Below are positions 11,486 to 24,171 of a stretch of 64,000 nucleotides of DNA, one piece after another. Position 1 is the first letter of the stretch. Each line of letters starts with the position of its first letter. Origin of the DNA: Phyto melanocephala (lineage: Eukaryota; Arthropoda; Insecta; Diptera; Rhinophoridae); NCBI GenBank assembly GCA_941918925.1, contig OW799234.1:114613128-114677127 (forward strand). The letters are read 5' to 3'. Both the position numbers and the translations under genes were made by a program. Under the pieces are notes generated by a model that was not told the DNA's origin, did not search any database, and saw nothing but the letters and a program-made list of their open reading frames with translations.

Positions 11486-13147
11486 TATGAGCTTTTAATT
11501 AAATACTCGGGCAACGCAAGAAACGAATGAATTAGAATTCTTCTTGATCATATTTAAGTTGGTATTAGTGGTAGTATTCAATATAAATGGATAAGGGAGA
11601 TAGTAAAACAACAGCAACAAATTAAAATGTTTATGGAAAAAAAATTGCATTGCATTATATATTTGCAGTTTCAAAAGCAATAATTCTCGATTGTAGAGGG
11701 AGAGTCATAACAACACACTAACAAAAACAAAAGTTGCTTACGCGGTGCGGCGTAGGTCATTGTCAATGTCATTTAAATTACGTACCGCTACTTTATTATA
11801 TTTACATATGTATTTAAAAAACAAATAACACATAAACACAATTGGGATATTCACAAGATATTGAAGTCATTTAGTATTATCACAAAGTCATAAATATATA
11901 TTTATATTTTATTCGAACTTTTTTCTTTATATTAAATTTTAATGTGAACCATTTTTTATTTTGGCTTAAGTGAACTTAAGCCAAAATAAAAAATGGTTCA
12001 CATTAAAATTTAAAGTCATAAATATTTAAAATTTTAAAACTGCGTAATATATTTGATGAATTCACAAGGTATTCTAAATTTAAATGTTATAACTTGAAAA
12101 CATGAACAATTTATATTAGCTAATGCAAACTCAACGAATAAAATAATTATTGTAATAAAAATTTGCTGTATAATTGCCAAAAATTAATGAAACACTACAA
12201 TGATAACGGCTATTGATACATACAACTGTTTCAATCATTACGATTTATTAAAAAATGTGTTTTTCTAAACTGGTGCACAAACGTTTTAAACAAATATAAT
12301 TGACAGCTCGGCTTAGCTGGTCAGAGTAAGTGTGCGAATAGCTATGACAGCAGTTGAATTATTTTAGGATAAGTTTTGTTTAAAAAGCAACAAGATAACT
12401 TTTTAAACCATTGTGACAATATGAAACCTGGTTAAATGACAGTTTTAAAACATTCTAAGATTTAAAAAAATTATAAAAATACATATGACAACACAACATG
12501 CCAAGACGTCTGCATGCTGTTATCTACCAAAGAGGCTAGCCCACAAAATATAATGTTGAATTTAGCTGTTTAAAGTTTTTTAGAATCTTTAGTATAGTGT
12601 GCCAATAATTTTGTGTTTAAATGATTTTTTGTTTGTTAAGTGAATTAAAAAGAATTAAATAAAATTTTAAACAAAAATATTTAAAAAGGTAAATTTAATC
12701 ACCAGGTAGTCTTGTTTCGTCAGATGATTATTATTACCTTCACTTATTTTAAATTTTAGCTGTCAAAGTCTATAGATAAAAAACAATTCTCTCTCTTCTG
12801 TCATTTACTTAAAATGTCAAACTTGATATATAAAGAAAAAAATTCTCTCCGAACTGCGATATCCTGATGAATAAATATGCTATATATACATATTTATAAT
12901 ATGGCTATAAAAAAAGAACAATAATAAAAATTCTTAATGTGCCTTCAGTTATGTGGGTCACTGTACATATGTACATAATTGCTTTCATTATTAAGAAAAC
13001 TGCTTACATTGTAGCCACACGTTCAAGTTTTTCTGTCAAGTTTTTCAAATATACTACTTGTCAAAATTAATTTAAATTGATTGCTGTGACGTAGGCTGCA
13101 CGCAATTTTAAAGCAATTTTATTATTCAAACACATCATTAAACTTAT
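11486..13147. other. non-coding AT-rich sequence with one perfect palindrome
   Basis: Apart from the palindrome at 11932-12013 I recognise no gene or transposon end. A short GC-richer patch near 11737-11790 ends at a GTAAGC-type donor on the minus strand but has no supporting homology. Confidence 0.4.
11932..12013. repeat. perfect 82-bp palindrome (40-bp arms, 2-nt centre)
   Basis: The left arm starts TTAAATTTTAATGTGAACC and ends GGCTTAAGT. After GA comes its exact reverse complement. The arm matches the outer end of the foldback element at 39215-40122 apart from one base in a T-run, so this is probably a collapsed two-terminus derivative. About 40 bp of left flank also resembles the right outer flank of that foldback. 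Confidence 0.95.
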
Positions 13148-13148
13148 T

Positions 13149-13823
13149 ATACCCTTCACACAGTGAAATAGGGTATATATAGGTTTGTCATTCCGTGTGA
13201 AATTTCTACAATTTTCATTTCCGACCCCATAAAGTATATATTTTCTGAAAGCTTATGAATAGGGGAGTCGATTAAGCTCTGTCAGTCTGACCGTCTGTCC
13301 GTGTGTATGTTGAAATCAACTTTTTGAAGCCCCCCGATATCGCTTGGACCCGAAGGTATTAAAATATCAGAAATATTCGGGAGTAGATCGGCATTGAAAA
13401 TCAGAAACATCGGTACATAAACAACTGAGATATTAGCAGAAACCCACGACCACCTCGATTTTTTTTCACAAAAACAACATTACAACAACAACAAACATAC
13501 ATACATACAAACGTGTATACTGGTTAGATAAAACGTGGCATCGAATCCCAACTGAGCCAAAAATTTTTTTTTATTAATTTTAAAAATTTTTATTTTTTAT
13601 TTAATATATTATTTATATTTTTATTATTTTTTTAATTTTTTTTATTATTTTTTTTGTTTTATATTTATTATATATACTTTAATTATTTTTTTTATAAATT
13701 TTTTTTTAAATTTTTTTATTTTATATATGGGATGAATGGTAATACAAACTACTGTTATTGCATGACTACACGTTGTGAAGGGTATATAAGATTCGGCACG
13801 GCCGAATATAGCGCTCTTACTTG
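13149..13823 (+). mobile_element. family H Helitron/Helentron-like repeat, copy 1
   Basis: Starts TATACCCTTCAC after a T-bearing flank. It runs through GACCCCATAAAGTATATATT and a CCGTCTGTCCG run and ends with hairpin ATTCGGCACGGCCGAAT followed by ATAGCGCTCTTACTTG and a T-run. No terminal inverted repeat or target duplication is seen. It is non-coding. A 3' hairpin close to a defined end fits Helitron-type rolling-circle elements; assignment to that order is inference. Confidence 0.7.
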
Positions 13824-16530
13824 TTTTTATTTACAAACATTATTAATTATATTAAATTTAAATTGCGGCAGAATATATGTAAAACACAAAACAAAAAATT
13901 TTGGCTGAAAAATATTTGTGAAAAAAACCAAAAATTCGTTACAACAATTGCACTCAGCTGTTTTCTTGACTGTAAATTGAAACATTCGATGGAAAGGGAA
14001 TTTCAAAAGCAAGTTCGCATCAAGTTCTAAAAGTATGAGTGTGTTAGTAAAAAAGTGTGAGTGTATTGAAACTTGATACACAAAACTTGCTGGTGTAACC
14101 CCTGTGTTACATAAAGTTACAAAATTTTTGTTGGTATAGTTCTTAACCCCGACTACACGAGCGATTGCTTATGTCTTAATATAATCAATAACGCCGGCAA
14201 AATAACGGCGTCAAATTGCCAATGTTCTAGCTTATATTTTTAGGTGGTGAACACGTAAATACTTGAAATTTTACAAAAAATGTATGTAAATAAATTTCAC
14301 CAAAGCCACTAAATTAAAACGAATCTTTTGTCATTACATATTAAAAAAACTAATTTTTTTAAAATTTCAATGTTAGTTTTAATATTTTTGTTTTTTTTTT
14401 CTGCGGCGTTCTCTTATACACTAGTGATTTTGTTACATTTTATTTTTTTGCAATTGAATTTGACAGCTTGTGTTTAAAGATTATTGCCCAGCAATGTATG
14501 ACAACATTTATTGCTAAATATGCGTTCTATTACATATTCATGCAGTCCACACGGTTAATATCTTGTGTTGGCAAACATATTGCTGGTGAGGTCGAGGGGT
14601 TAGGTATGGGAAAACTCAATGTAACTGAACTTTCATAAGAATCGGTTAGTTTGAAATATTCGACTATTTATTTTAAATATGCGTAGCTCTGGCTACCTTA
14701 ATACATACATACATAAGTATGTATGTGAATTAATATTTTAATTTCGATAATATTATGATGCAATTTATTTTTATATTTCTAGCGAATATTTATTTAAAGA
14801 GAATATATTTTTTGTTAATGTGATTAATTTTTAAGACTGAATAATTGGTTTTTTAATAAGAATTAAAAAAATAAAACAAATAATTATTACAATTTTTATT
14901 TGTACTTCAGTTTAGACCGTTTGTAATTGTGATATATTTTTGAAGATACTTTTTTTGCGGATTCGCATGATGTTCATACACGGTTGTGGCAGTTGGTAGG
15001 TACTTTTTTATTATTTGCATTAAAAATACTTATAAACAGATTGTAAACAATTTCTGTATTTTATATATTTATGTATGTTTGTATATGTATATTCAATATT
15101 ATATAAATACACATATATAAATATGCAATAAAATAATTTTTGGGCAATTTTAATTCAGATCTTTACATTTAAGTTTAGGGTAATTGAACTCCATCTCTGT
15201 TAAAAAATCTTTGTTGTTTCAATATTTTTTTTTTTAATGGATGTTGGTCTTTGGAAAAAAAATAACAAAATTAATAATATTCCTTTGTTGCTGCTTACAA
15301 CAACTTTTGACTCGACTTTGATTTTGTGTTGGTTGAATTGCCCTTTGTTGACATTTTGATAATTCTTTTTTTATATTTGTTGAGATTTTGTTGTTATTTA
15401 CAGAACAGAAGAGAATGCTCTGCATGTTCTAGATAATTTAAAACAAAAAATATTAAATTTAATATTTATATTTCAATCATCATCATATGCCTAGCAATTA
15501 ATAGATAATATTCTCGAGAATCATGAGTAATTATTTTTAATCAGAGTAACACACAAGTACTCATATAAGTGCAGTTATAATTAATTTAAAGGGTATTATA
15601 GTGAAAATTGTTATTTATGATTACAATACTTAATGCTGTTACGCCAAAAACATCACAGACAATTGATTATTACACCCTTTAATATGAGTGACAGTTTGGT
15701 TTTTTTATTCCTGTATCTTTTATTAAAGTATGTACATCTTTTCAAATGATTAAGACTTCTTTGAATAAAAACAAATTTTATTGGAGAAATTTGCATTGAA
15801 AACCCTATTTGTAATTCGAGCATTTGTTTACTTTGAAGAAAAATTAAAAAAAGTGGCTTAAGAAAATTACATCATGTAAATGCAGTCTAAGGCTAAAAGC
15901 TGACTTGCAATTTATTTCAACACTATTCTTTATTTATGAAATTTAGATTTTGTGAACAACTTTTGCAATTTATTTGTTGATGTTTCATTTGTGTCAATGC
16001 GAACGCCCTTCACGCCCACAAACAATTATTTATTGTATTTGAAAAACGTGCTAGAAGTCGGAAAAAAATAAAGTAAATGGGTGTGGACATTTATAAGTAT
16101 TTATTATCAAAAAGATATTTTTTTTATGCACATTGTATTGAAGCTCTTACTTTACAGTTATTAAAACTATTACCCATTTTTTCACACCCTCTCTTTCTTT
16201 ATTAAAAAAGGAGAGGAAGAAACCACAATAAATACAAAAGATAACAATGCTTTTCATTTAATAATTGTACAAATTTTAAAAATTCTTTGTTCTCTAAAGA
16301 AAACGCACAAGGTTGAATAAAGACAAATATTTTTGGTTAAGGTTTGCATAAACATATTTTATTTACAAAAATTCCAAACTAAATATGCAGCCAAGAAAAT
16401 AATTTTAATGTTAAGAAATATTTTTAATAATTTTATAATTATTAATTTTACAATTTGTCATTTAAATCAATTCTTAATACCTTTTATACATACTTGAACT
16501 TAATTTATTTTTTTTAATTTTTATATCTAT
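13824..16530. other. AT-rich sequence, no gene seen
   Basis: Contains small ATACAT/TATG tetramer clusters (about 14700-14725, 15060-15125). At 14037-14065 is a short GTGTGTTAGTAAAAAAGTGT motif, which recurs at 52545-52565. No supportable coding region is seen. Confidence 0.4.
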
Positions 16531-16640
16531 ATATCGATGTTCACAAGTAGAAGGCCTTAACTCGATTTTTTTCGAAATTGAGTTTTACAGTGATTCCAAT
16601 TATTTTACACAAATACACCTCGACAGAAAAATTTAATGAA

Positions 16641-17583
16641 AAAAGGGAGATTTTTTAGCTATTATCTTTTTGGAAACACTGGTTTAAACAGCTGACGCAC
16701 GTTTCGTGTTTTGTTTCACTGTCAAACATCTTCAGTTTGGTCTATAATTTAACCATGAATCGTCTTACAAACGAACAACGCTTGCAAATTATTGAATTTT
16801 ATTATCAAAATGCGTGCTCTGTTAAGAAAGTTCATCGCGCGCTTCTTATCGAAAAATTGTGTTCAGCGACGAAGCTCATTTTCTGCTCAATGGGTACGTT
16901 AATAAGCAGAATTCTCGATTTTGGAGTGAAGATCAGCCAGAAGCATTGCAAGAGCTACCAATGCATCCAGAAAAAGTCATAGTTTGGTGCGGTTTATAGG
17001 CTGGTGGCATCATTGGACCGTACTTCTTCAAAGATGATGCGAATCGTAACGTAACTGTGAATGGTGAGCGCTACCGTGAGATGATATCCAACTTTTTTTT
17101 TTGCCCAAAATGCAAAAGCTTGACTTGCATGACATGTAGCTTCAACAAGACGGTGCCACATGCCACACAGCACGCTTAACAATGGACTTATTGAGAGGCG
17201 AGCTCGGTGAACATTTTATTTCACCTTCGGGACCGGTCAATTTGCCGTCTAGATCGTGCGATTTAACGCCTTTAGACTATTTTTTGTGGGGCTATGTTAA
17301 AGCTCATGTCTATACACACATGCCCGCTTCAATTGACGCATTGGAAGACAACATTGAAGCATTTATTCATGAGATACCGGCCGAAATGTTGAAAAGAGTA
17401 TGCCAAAATTGGACTAAGTGGATAGACCATTTGAGGCGCAGTCACGGTCAACATTTGCATGAAATAATCTTCAAACATTAAATTATATGGACCGTTCTAT
17501 TGATTCAAATAAAAATTTTATGCATTTTTCTGAATTTTATGATTTTTTTTAAACTTTCCTATAGCTCTTAAAAAATCACGCTT
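16641..17583 (+). mobile_element. mariner relic with DD41D transposase, nested in a MITE
   Basis: Imperfect inverted ends: AAAGGGAGATTTTTTA at the left, and AAAGCGTGATTTTTTAAG on the reversed right side. Boundaries are set by comparison with uninterrupted family M copies and may be off by a few bases. It carries a nearly full-length but broken transposase. Confidence 0.8.
16755..17481 (+). pseudogene. DD41D (rosa-like) mariner transposase, broken
   Basis: ATG at 16755 opens MNRLTNEQRLQIIEFYYQN, the helix-turn-helix start of this group. Part of the DNA-binding region is deleted. Catalytic motifs are SDEAHFLLNGYVNKQNSRFW (first Asp), QQDGATCHTA (second Asp) and CDLTPLDYFLWG (third Asp). I count 41 residues between the second and third Asp, so this is DD41D rather than classical DD34D. 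A stop follows VWCGL, another precedes LQQDGA, and frames shift near the T-run at 17092. The last 99 codons (17182-17481) are open and end HLHEIIFKH. Confidence 0.88.
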
Positions 17584-18056
17584 TACAATCAAAAATAACA
17601 GTTTTACAAGCAATTTTACAAAAAAAAATTACATTATGATAATGTAGTATCTATTATGTTTTTACCTTCTCCTGTAAAATTGCAATTATTTGACTTAGGG
17701 CCTTTCTACTTGTGACCAACGATATGAATGTATGTTAAGTACGTGAGGTAATGTTGAAATGGTTGCATCATATATACGTTTTTAATTTTTTTATTTTTAG
17801 AAGTATACACATTATTGTTGCTTTTGTTAAAAAAAATATAAACAATATGATGCAAAATGTAATTTTTTTAGTTTGCTGTTATAATTATGGACAATCATAT
17901 GAAAATCAAAGCATTTTACACAAAAAAAATGTATGTGTTTAAATGCTATATATAGAGTTGACTATTAATATCGAACACGCCCAACATATTTAGTTTCCAT
18001 AACTTTTTATTTGGAAGACGATTAAAAGAATTTTTTTTTAAATTTTATTGCAATAC

Positions 18057-18296
18057 ATATCGTTGGTCACAAGTGAAAATGCCCTATCTCAAGTATTTGT
18101 AACTTTACGGGAGAAGGTAAAAATGTATTATACATTGTATTATCATAATGAAACTTCTTTTGTAAAACTGTTATTTTTGATAATATTGGGTAAAATTTTT
18201 GTGTCGAGGTCTACTTGTGTGAAATCTATAATCTCTGAAAAACACAATTTCGTATAAAACATGAGGTAGGGCCTTTCTACTTATGACTGTTGATAT
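18057..18296. mobile_element. family M MITE, copy B (240 bp)
   Basis: Ends ATATCGTTGGTCACAAGTG and CTACTTATGACTGTTGATAT. Contains ACTTTACGGGAGAAGGTAAA shared with the other copies. It is non-coding. Confidence 0.85.
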
Positions 18297-18567
18297 ACAT
18301 TTGTTTAAAATATATATAAAATATATACTATATGCAAGTGTGTTCAAAAAAATAGTTGTGCGGTATAAACGATTAGGGCCTTTCTACTTATGACTGTCGA
18401 TATACACACATATGTCAAAATAATATATAAAATATAAAGATACGAAAACATCTGAAATTTTTTATTAAAGCAGCCTCCCACAGATTCGTTTTTAAGACAT
18501 GCGTGAAAATAAAAGAATCAAAACTATTCATACAAGTGTGTTGAAAAAAAAATAGTTGTGCTGTATA
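18267..18567. repeat. tandem duplication of a MITE end plus flank
   Basis: GGGCCTTTCTACTTATGACT(GT) followed by AAGTGTGTT(C/G)AAAAAAATAG and TTGTGC(G/T)GTATAAA occurs twice (from 18269 and from 18376), with a longer insert in the second unit. It looks like a local duplication involving the right end of MITE copy B. Confidence 0.65.
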
Positions 18568-18862
18568 AATAGTTTTTTAACGTTAATTGTACACACATAT
18601 GTATACACAAAACGATTTAGAAAATTTTACTTTTTTATGATTAGAAAACTTGAAAATGTTCTTATCTTGACTTGAAGCATTTTGTCAAAAGTCCACAGAC
18701 CTAAAATAGCTTGTTTTTGTCTAGATATTATGCATGTTCTTTATGCATTTCGACAATATTCATCAATAAATAATGTTTAAAAATTGGATTATGATGGATT
18801 TTATAAAAAAAAAATGTGATAAGACTTGAAATATCATAAAAAATATTTGATAAAGATATATA

Positions 18863-20523
18863 CTGTGAGCGTCAAAAAAAAGTGTACACAAATATTTTTT
18901 AAAACTTTGTTTTTATATCAGTATTTTCATTTACGATAAAGTTTTACATTTAGGTACTTTTAAATCAGTATTTAGTTCTCTACCTTATTCTAAACAAAAC
19001 AGCAAAAATATTAACAACAACAAAAAATTTACAACAAAAATAAAAAATAATTCATTATTTACGCGTCAAAAAAAAGTGTACAAACTGTTTTTAAATGAAA
19101 ATAAAATCGATTTAGTATTTAGTTGATTTTGCTTTTGCCTTAATTACAGAATTTAGTCTTCTGGGTATCGATTCTACTAATTTTTTAGTTATATCGGATG
19201 AAATTTTCTGCCATTCCTCCATTATAACGGATTTCAGCATATTCTTATCGCTAATTGTCCTTTTTCGGAGTTGGCGGTCCAAATGCTCCCACAAATGTTC
19301 AATTGGATTTAAGCCCGGTGATTGTGGAGGATGATCCAATGTTTTGGGAGAGCGGTACAGAAGCCATTCTTTTACTATATGGGATGTATGTTTGGGGTCG
19401 TTGTCCTGTTGAAAAATCCAAGATCCTTCCAACCCCAATTTCTCCATACTGAATGGCACGTTGTTTTGCAAAATGTTCAGGTAGTCCATCTTATTCATTG
19501 TACTTTCAATAAAAACCAAATTCCCTACTCCGTTTGCCGCCATACATCCCCACACCATCACCGAACCCCCTCCATGCTTAACCGTGGTTATTAAATTTTG
19601 GTCAGCATAATCATTGTTTTTTGTTCTCCATACTTTAACTGGTTTTTTCTGGCCAAACACCTCAAATTTACTTTCATCAGTAAAATGCACATTATTCCAG
19701 AATGAAACATCTTTATTTTCATACTTTTTGGCGTATTCTAGGCGTCTTTTTTAATTAGCTGGTAATATTAGTGGTTTCTTTCGTGGGAATCGACCATGTT
19801 ACCCGTTTTCGTGTAATGATCGTCGTATTGTACTGGCACTTACGGTAGTTTCTGATGCTGCCGAAACTTCCTCTGATATTTTAACGGCACTTTTAAAAGG
19901 ATTCTTTTTTACATCGCGCACTATGGATCTTATTTCAGCCTCCTTTAAAAGTTTTCGCCGGCCCGACCCTGGACGATCTTCTATTTTGCCGTATTTTTCG
20001 TTTTTATCAATAATTTTTTTTTGCAGTATTGTGGCTTCTGTTTATAATAGAGCCAATTTCTCTGAAAGTTTTTCCTTCATTCCGAAGTTTTATTACTAAT
20101 TCTCTAATATCACTAGAAGTTTGTTTTCCCATTCCAAAAAAATTAAAATTTACTTCACACGAGGAGATCTTACTCTGCAGATCACAATTAATTTACATAA
20201 AACAATAAAAACCTTTCATTAGAATGCTAAAATAAAGAAAACAACCAAATATAACGATATTCTTTTACAGTAGCACACCGCTGAAATGATGCATATGCAA
20301 CATGTACACTTTATTTTGACGCGTAAAATATGGATTCGAATTTGTTTTTGCTCCATCATTTATGTATTTGTAAGAAATTTCTCATTGTCTTTCTATAGCT
20401 AACTAGAGATTAGTATACTAATATTAAAAACCCTAGAATGATAAATTTAGTCATATCTTAAAAGACTAAAAAAATACTTTATTGTAGAAAAAGTTTTTGT
20501 ACACTTTATTTTGACGCTCACAG
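18863..20523 (-). mobile_element. Tc1-type transposon with IR/DR ends (1661 bp)
   Basis: Ends CTGTGAGCGTCAAAA and TTTTGACGCTCACAG are flanked by TA (18861-18862, 20524-20525). The motif GCGTCAAA...GTGTACA is repeated directly within each end: at 18869 and 19063 on the left, and inverted at 20303 and 20499 on the right. This inverted-repeat/direct-repeat arrangement is known from IR/DR Tc1 elements. It carries a broken transposase on the minus strand. Confidence 0.95.
19112..20132 (-). pseudogene. Tc1 transposase (DD34E), inactivated
   Basis: ATG at 20132 begins MGKQTSSDIRELVIKLRNEG, the paired-type helix-turn-helix. A 9-A run near 20010-20025 has one base too many and shifts the frame. Read past the shift, the linker RPGSGRRKL follows. 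In-frame stops occur after HENG and after LPAN. The C-terminal 191 codons (19112-19690) are open, with FTDESKF (first Asp), QQDNDPKHTS (second Asp) and SPGLNPIEHLW (Glu). I count 34 residues from the first Asp of QQDND to that Glu. One homopolymer shift and two stops make this a pseudogene, but a fairly young one. Confidence 0.93.
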
Positions 20524-20525
20524 TA

Positions 20526-21357
20526 TATACTATATACATATGTATATAGTAATGTTCAATAATGTTGGTTAATAAAACCCACTGAATAGAAAAAAAAAAA
20601 TGATGATAAAATTATCATAATGACCTAAAAATAGCTAAAATGGCATTACTTTTCAACAATTACCAAAAACAAAACAGCCAACAACAGTTGTACTGCAGCC
20701 AAAATTGGATTTTCTAATTTCGAAGCCGTACAGGTATTTCATAAAAATTGTATGGACATAAACATTTTTGACAGCTAAAAAGCTCTAGCCGGTCTTGTCA
20801 AGGTTCGGCTGTAGAATTGTTAATGTAATTAACAATTAAAAAAATTGATTATAAAGTTAAAAAAAATGTAACATTTAATAAAAAAAAATTGATTATTGTG
20901 TTTACCGATTAAGTAATCGTTGATTTGCTAACAAATTATCGAAAAAATAAATGTCTAAGTGGAAAAATAGTTTGTAAGAAGAAAAATCAATTCAAAATTA
21001 AGAGCAGACGTCTTATGCAACGATGCTAAAATAGTGCTTTTGACACTATTTATAGTGTTTGTTGATGCCTTTAAGTCATATTGTTAGCTTTAATGAAAAA
21101 GCACTAATTCGGTGCTTTTTAATGTTTTTGTATATTGCTCTTAGTGCGATATTTTGCTCAGATTTTAAGGTTAGCGATACTCAAATGGTCTGCCGTCATA
21201 ATTTGTGCCATAATAGGTATATTTTATCTTCTTGTGTCAAATAAACATATAATAAAAACAAAATTCTATTTGATATAATTTAAATGATGAAGATCCAAAT
21301 AACTAAGACGATATATTTTTTCTACAAGTAATATATATTATTAACAACATACTTACA
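20526..21357. other. AT-rich sequence, no gene seen
   Basis: No transposon ends or credible coding sequence are recognised. Confidence 0.4.
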
Positions 21358-21359
21358 TA

Positions 21360-22255
21360 TGGGCATTTTATGTCATCGTACGTGACATTTGTACTCCTAT
21401 ACAGTGGAGTAATTTTTGCAAAAGTAAGAGTAACTGAAGCAAAATTAGATCTTTATGTTCCATTCAAAGGGTACTTTATATAAAAAAATTAATTATATTC
21501 GAATCATTGTTGTCTAAAATATCCAGAAAAATAAGAATATATCGTACGTGACATAAAACAGAAGTGATTTTGAAGTATATATGGCAATATGAAAAAATCT
21601 GCGAATCTTGGGATGTATTTTTTAATTTTTTAATTTCTTACACTAAACCAAATATTTTCATACTTAATTTTCGTCATACTTAATTGAAAACAATCTTTAA
21701 ATGATTTTATAATAAATACAATTTAATATCGTTCGTGACATATCGTACGTGACAGATTTTTCTCTAATAGTATTCTTAGGTTATAATATTCATATTATGT
21801 TAAGAAAAAAAGTAAAATTCTAAATTAGGTGCTTTTGCGACTGTTCAAATACGAATGACGGAGACAAGTAATGTTTTTGCACTACGTACGTGACATTAAA
21901 ATAACGTCCAAGGGAAATTAAAAAAAATACCACTAATTGGACTCTATATTTTCTTTTCTTTCTTATGGATCTTGTTAATTGCTGTTGATATCTTAATTTT
22001 AAAGTATATTTACAATTACAATTTTTTTTTACAATTTAGTCTTTATAAAAAATAGTTGATTGCAATTCCTTAAAATAAGTCAAAGAGATAATCAGATTAA
22101 ACTCTTATTATTGCTCTTAAAATAATTTAATAAGCTATTAATACCTGTGCACAGTCAAATTTGAGTGTTTTTTTTTTATCAATAAACTTATATTGAAAAA
22201 CTTTCAAGAGTTTTTATTTTTACAGTCGTGGTTGACATATTCATGGAAATACCCA
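21360..22255. mobile_element. family Z TIR element, copy 2 (896 bp)
   Basis: Ends TGGGCATTTTATG / CATGGAAATACCCA are flanked by TA on both sides. It is the longest of three copies. ATCGTACGTGACA-type motifs occur at about 21373, 21541, 21740 and 21885, roughly every 150-200 bp. It is non-coding. Confidence 0.87.
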
Positions 22256-24171
22256 TATGTAAATTTATACATTTTTATAGAACTTTACAAAATGCTTTTT
22301 GTTTTAAAGTGTAAATTCTAAATTTAATTGTTGATTATTTTATAAATTTCCTATTTTATTAAGAAATTAATTCTTTTTATTGTAATAAATTAATAAAAAA
22401 AAAATTAGTCCATTACGCTTTTGAGTGCTTTTTAAAATTTTAATGTGATTTTTGCTTTGAAAAAGTTAGCAACACTGGCCTTACGTTGGTAGTTTGATAA
22501 ATATTAAAATCATTGTTTTTATTTTTTTAATAAAAACGGGAAGTTGTTAAGAGTTTTGTTATGGTCACTTTTTTACTGTTCGAAGAAAAAAATTTCCGCA
22601 TTTTGTGAACCGCGTTGTAGCAAAATCGCGTAATAGAAGTACCGCGTTGTAGGAGGGTTAACTGTTTTTACTATTTCTTTAATTATAGCAATTAAATAAT
22701 TAATGCAATCAAAATGAAAAGACAAACAAATTATTGCAAGGCAAACAAAATCTTCAGAAAAGCAGTCTTTCTTTCTTCCAATAAAAAAAAGAATTAAAAA
22801 ATTAAAAAAAAAAAGTTTTTTAATTATTTTTACGCATGCAATAACATGTTCAAATCTATGTTTAGTTTCTTAAAAGTTGATCACAAAACACAGCAATGTC
22901 CACGACCCCGTTAATACCGAATAATTCACCTTGAAATATATTTATTAGCTTGTACGTTTTTGTTTTTGCTTTTCTTTTTATATTAAATTAATTAAAAACC
23001 ACTTTAAAAAGAAAAAAATAAAAGTGAAATGAAGCAAATTTTTTTTATTATGATACAAAAAATTATCAACAGATATAAAACATCATGATTACATGTATAC
23101 ACATGTATGTATATTTACAAACATATAATGCATAAATATGAACAAATATACATACACACACATATACATATAAATGTTTTAGTGTTTTAAAAATTAACTT
23201 AAAAATGAAATCTCCCACAAGCACATACAAACTGAACGATTCCTCTTACTTTCAGACAAAATGACCTGTCAAAATAATATTGCATGCCAGGCAGTGATTA
23301 AATCTTAAAAAAGAACATTGCAAAAAAAATTTAAAAAAAAATGTGTAAAAATATCACAACCGGCCGGCTGAGTTTAAGTATAAATAAGTGTGGTGATGGT
23401 GTAAATTAATTAATTACAAAAATAAAAACCCAAATAAAAAAATTCCAGCCGCAAAATAAATAATATGGTTAAATAATAAAAAACTACACAAATGCAAGGA
23501 GTAAAGACGGAAACAGCGAGAGTGCAAGGTGGAGAAAAAGGAAGGGTGATTACTTTGAGGGGTAGTTAAGGGAAACCTATATTTTTTAATACAATCCCTC
23601 GTTGTGTATGACAAAACTGAGTGTTTTATTAATACTCGTATATTGTTGACAAAGAGCAGAAGCAACAAGTGTAAAATTAAATGAAAAAATATACAAAAAT
23701 AAATATTTATTAAAAGTATTTATTAATGGGTCACTATGTCAAAAATATTTATGATTTTTAAGCGAATTAAAAATGAAGCACGCACACATATAAATATAAC
23801 AAAAAATTAAAATGGAGGCTTTGATTGAAAGAAATTTGTCAGCACTCTACTACCTACATCACTGCGAAAATGATTAACTGTCGTGTTGTCATAATTTTTA
23901 AAAATTTCTAAAATATTTTAAAATGTTAATAATATTTATAAATAATTTAAAAGTTTTAGGAAATTATGACAATACGACATGATAGCACACTTTGTAATTG
24001 ACAAAATATAACTACAAATAATACGCCGACTTAAGTAACAGACCGATCAAAGTTAGTTGCCATTTGCAATGCAACTGTTGTATAATTATCTGGTAAGTAT
24101 TGAACTCACAACCCCTTAACTGACAGACTATGATTATAGTCCATCCGTGTGTAATACAACACAATTTTCAA
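22256..24171. other. AT-rich sequence, no gene seen
   Basis: ATACACACATATACATAT-type microsatellite is present near 23090-23175. Short ORFs here are stop-limited by chance and lack any domain. Confidence 0.4.

Larger units (their letters stand above)
16531..17725. mobile_element. family M MITE, copy A, split by a mariner insertion
   Basis: Inverted ends ATATCGATGTTCACAAGTAG and CTACTTGTGACCAACGATAT. The inner parts (GAAACTTTACAGGAGAAGG-type region, CTCGAGAC region) align with intact copies at 18057, 55886 and 59408. The mariner relic at about 16641-17583 lies between them. Confidence 0.8.

Noticed and set aside
11737..11790. GC-richer patch ending in a minus-strand GTAAGC donor, considered as a missing stx exon
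   Set aside because: The translation does not resemble a ubiquitin-like domain and no acceptor is apparent.
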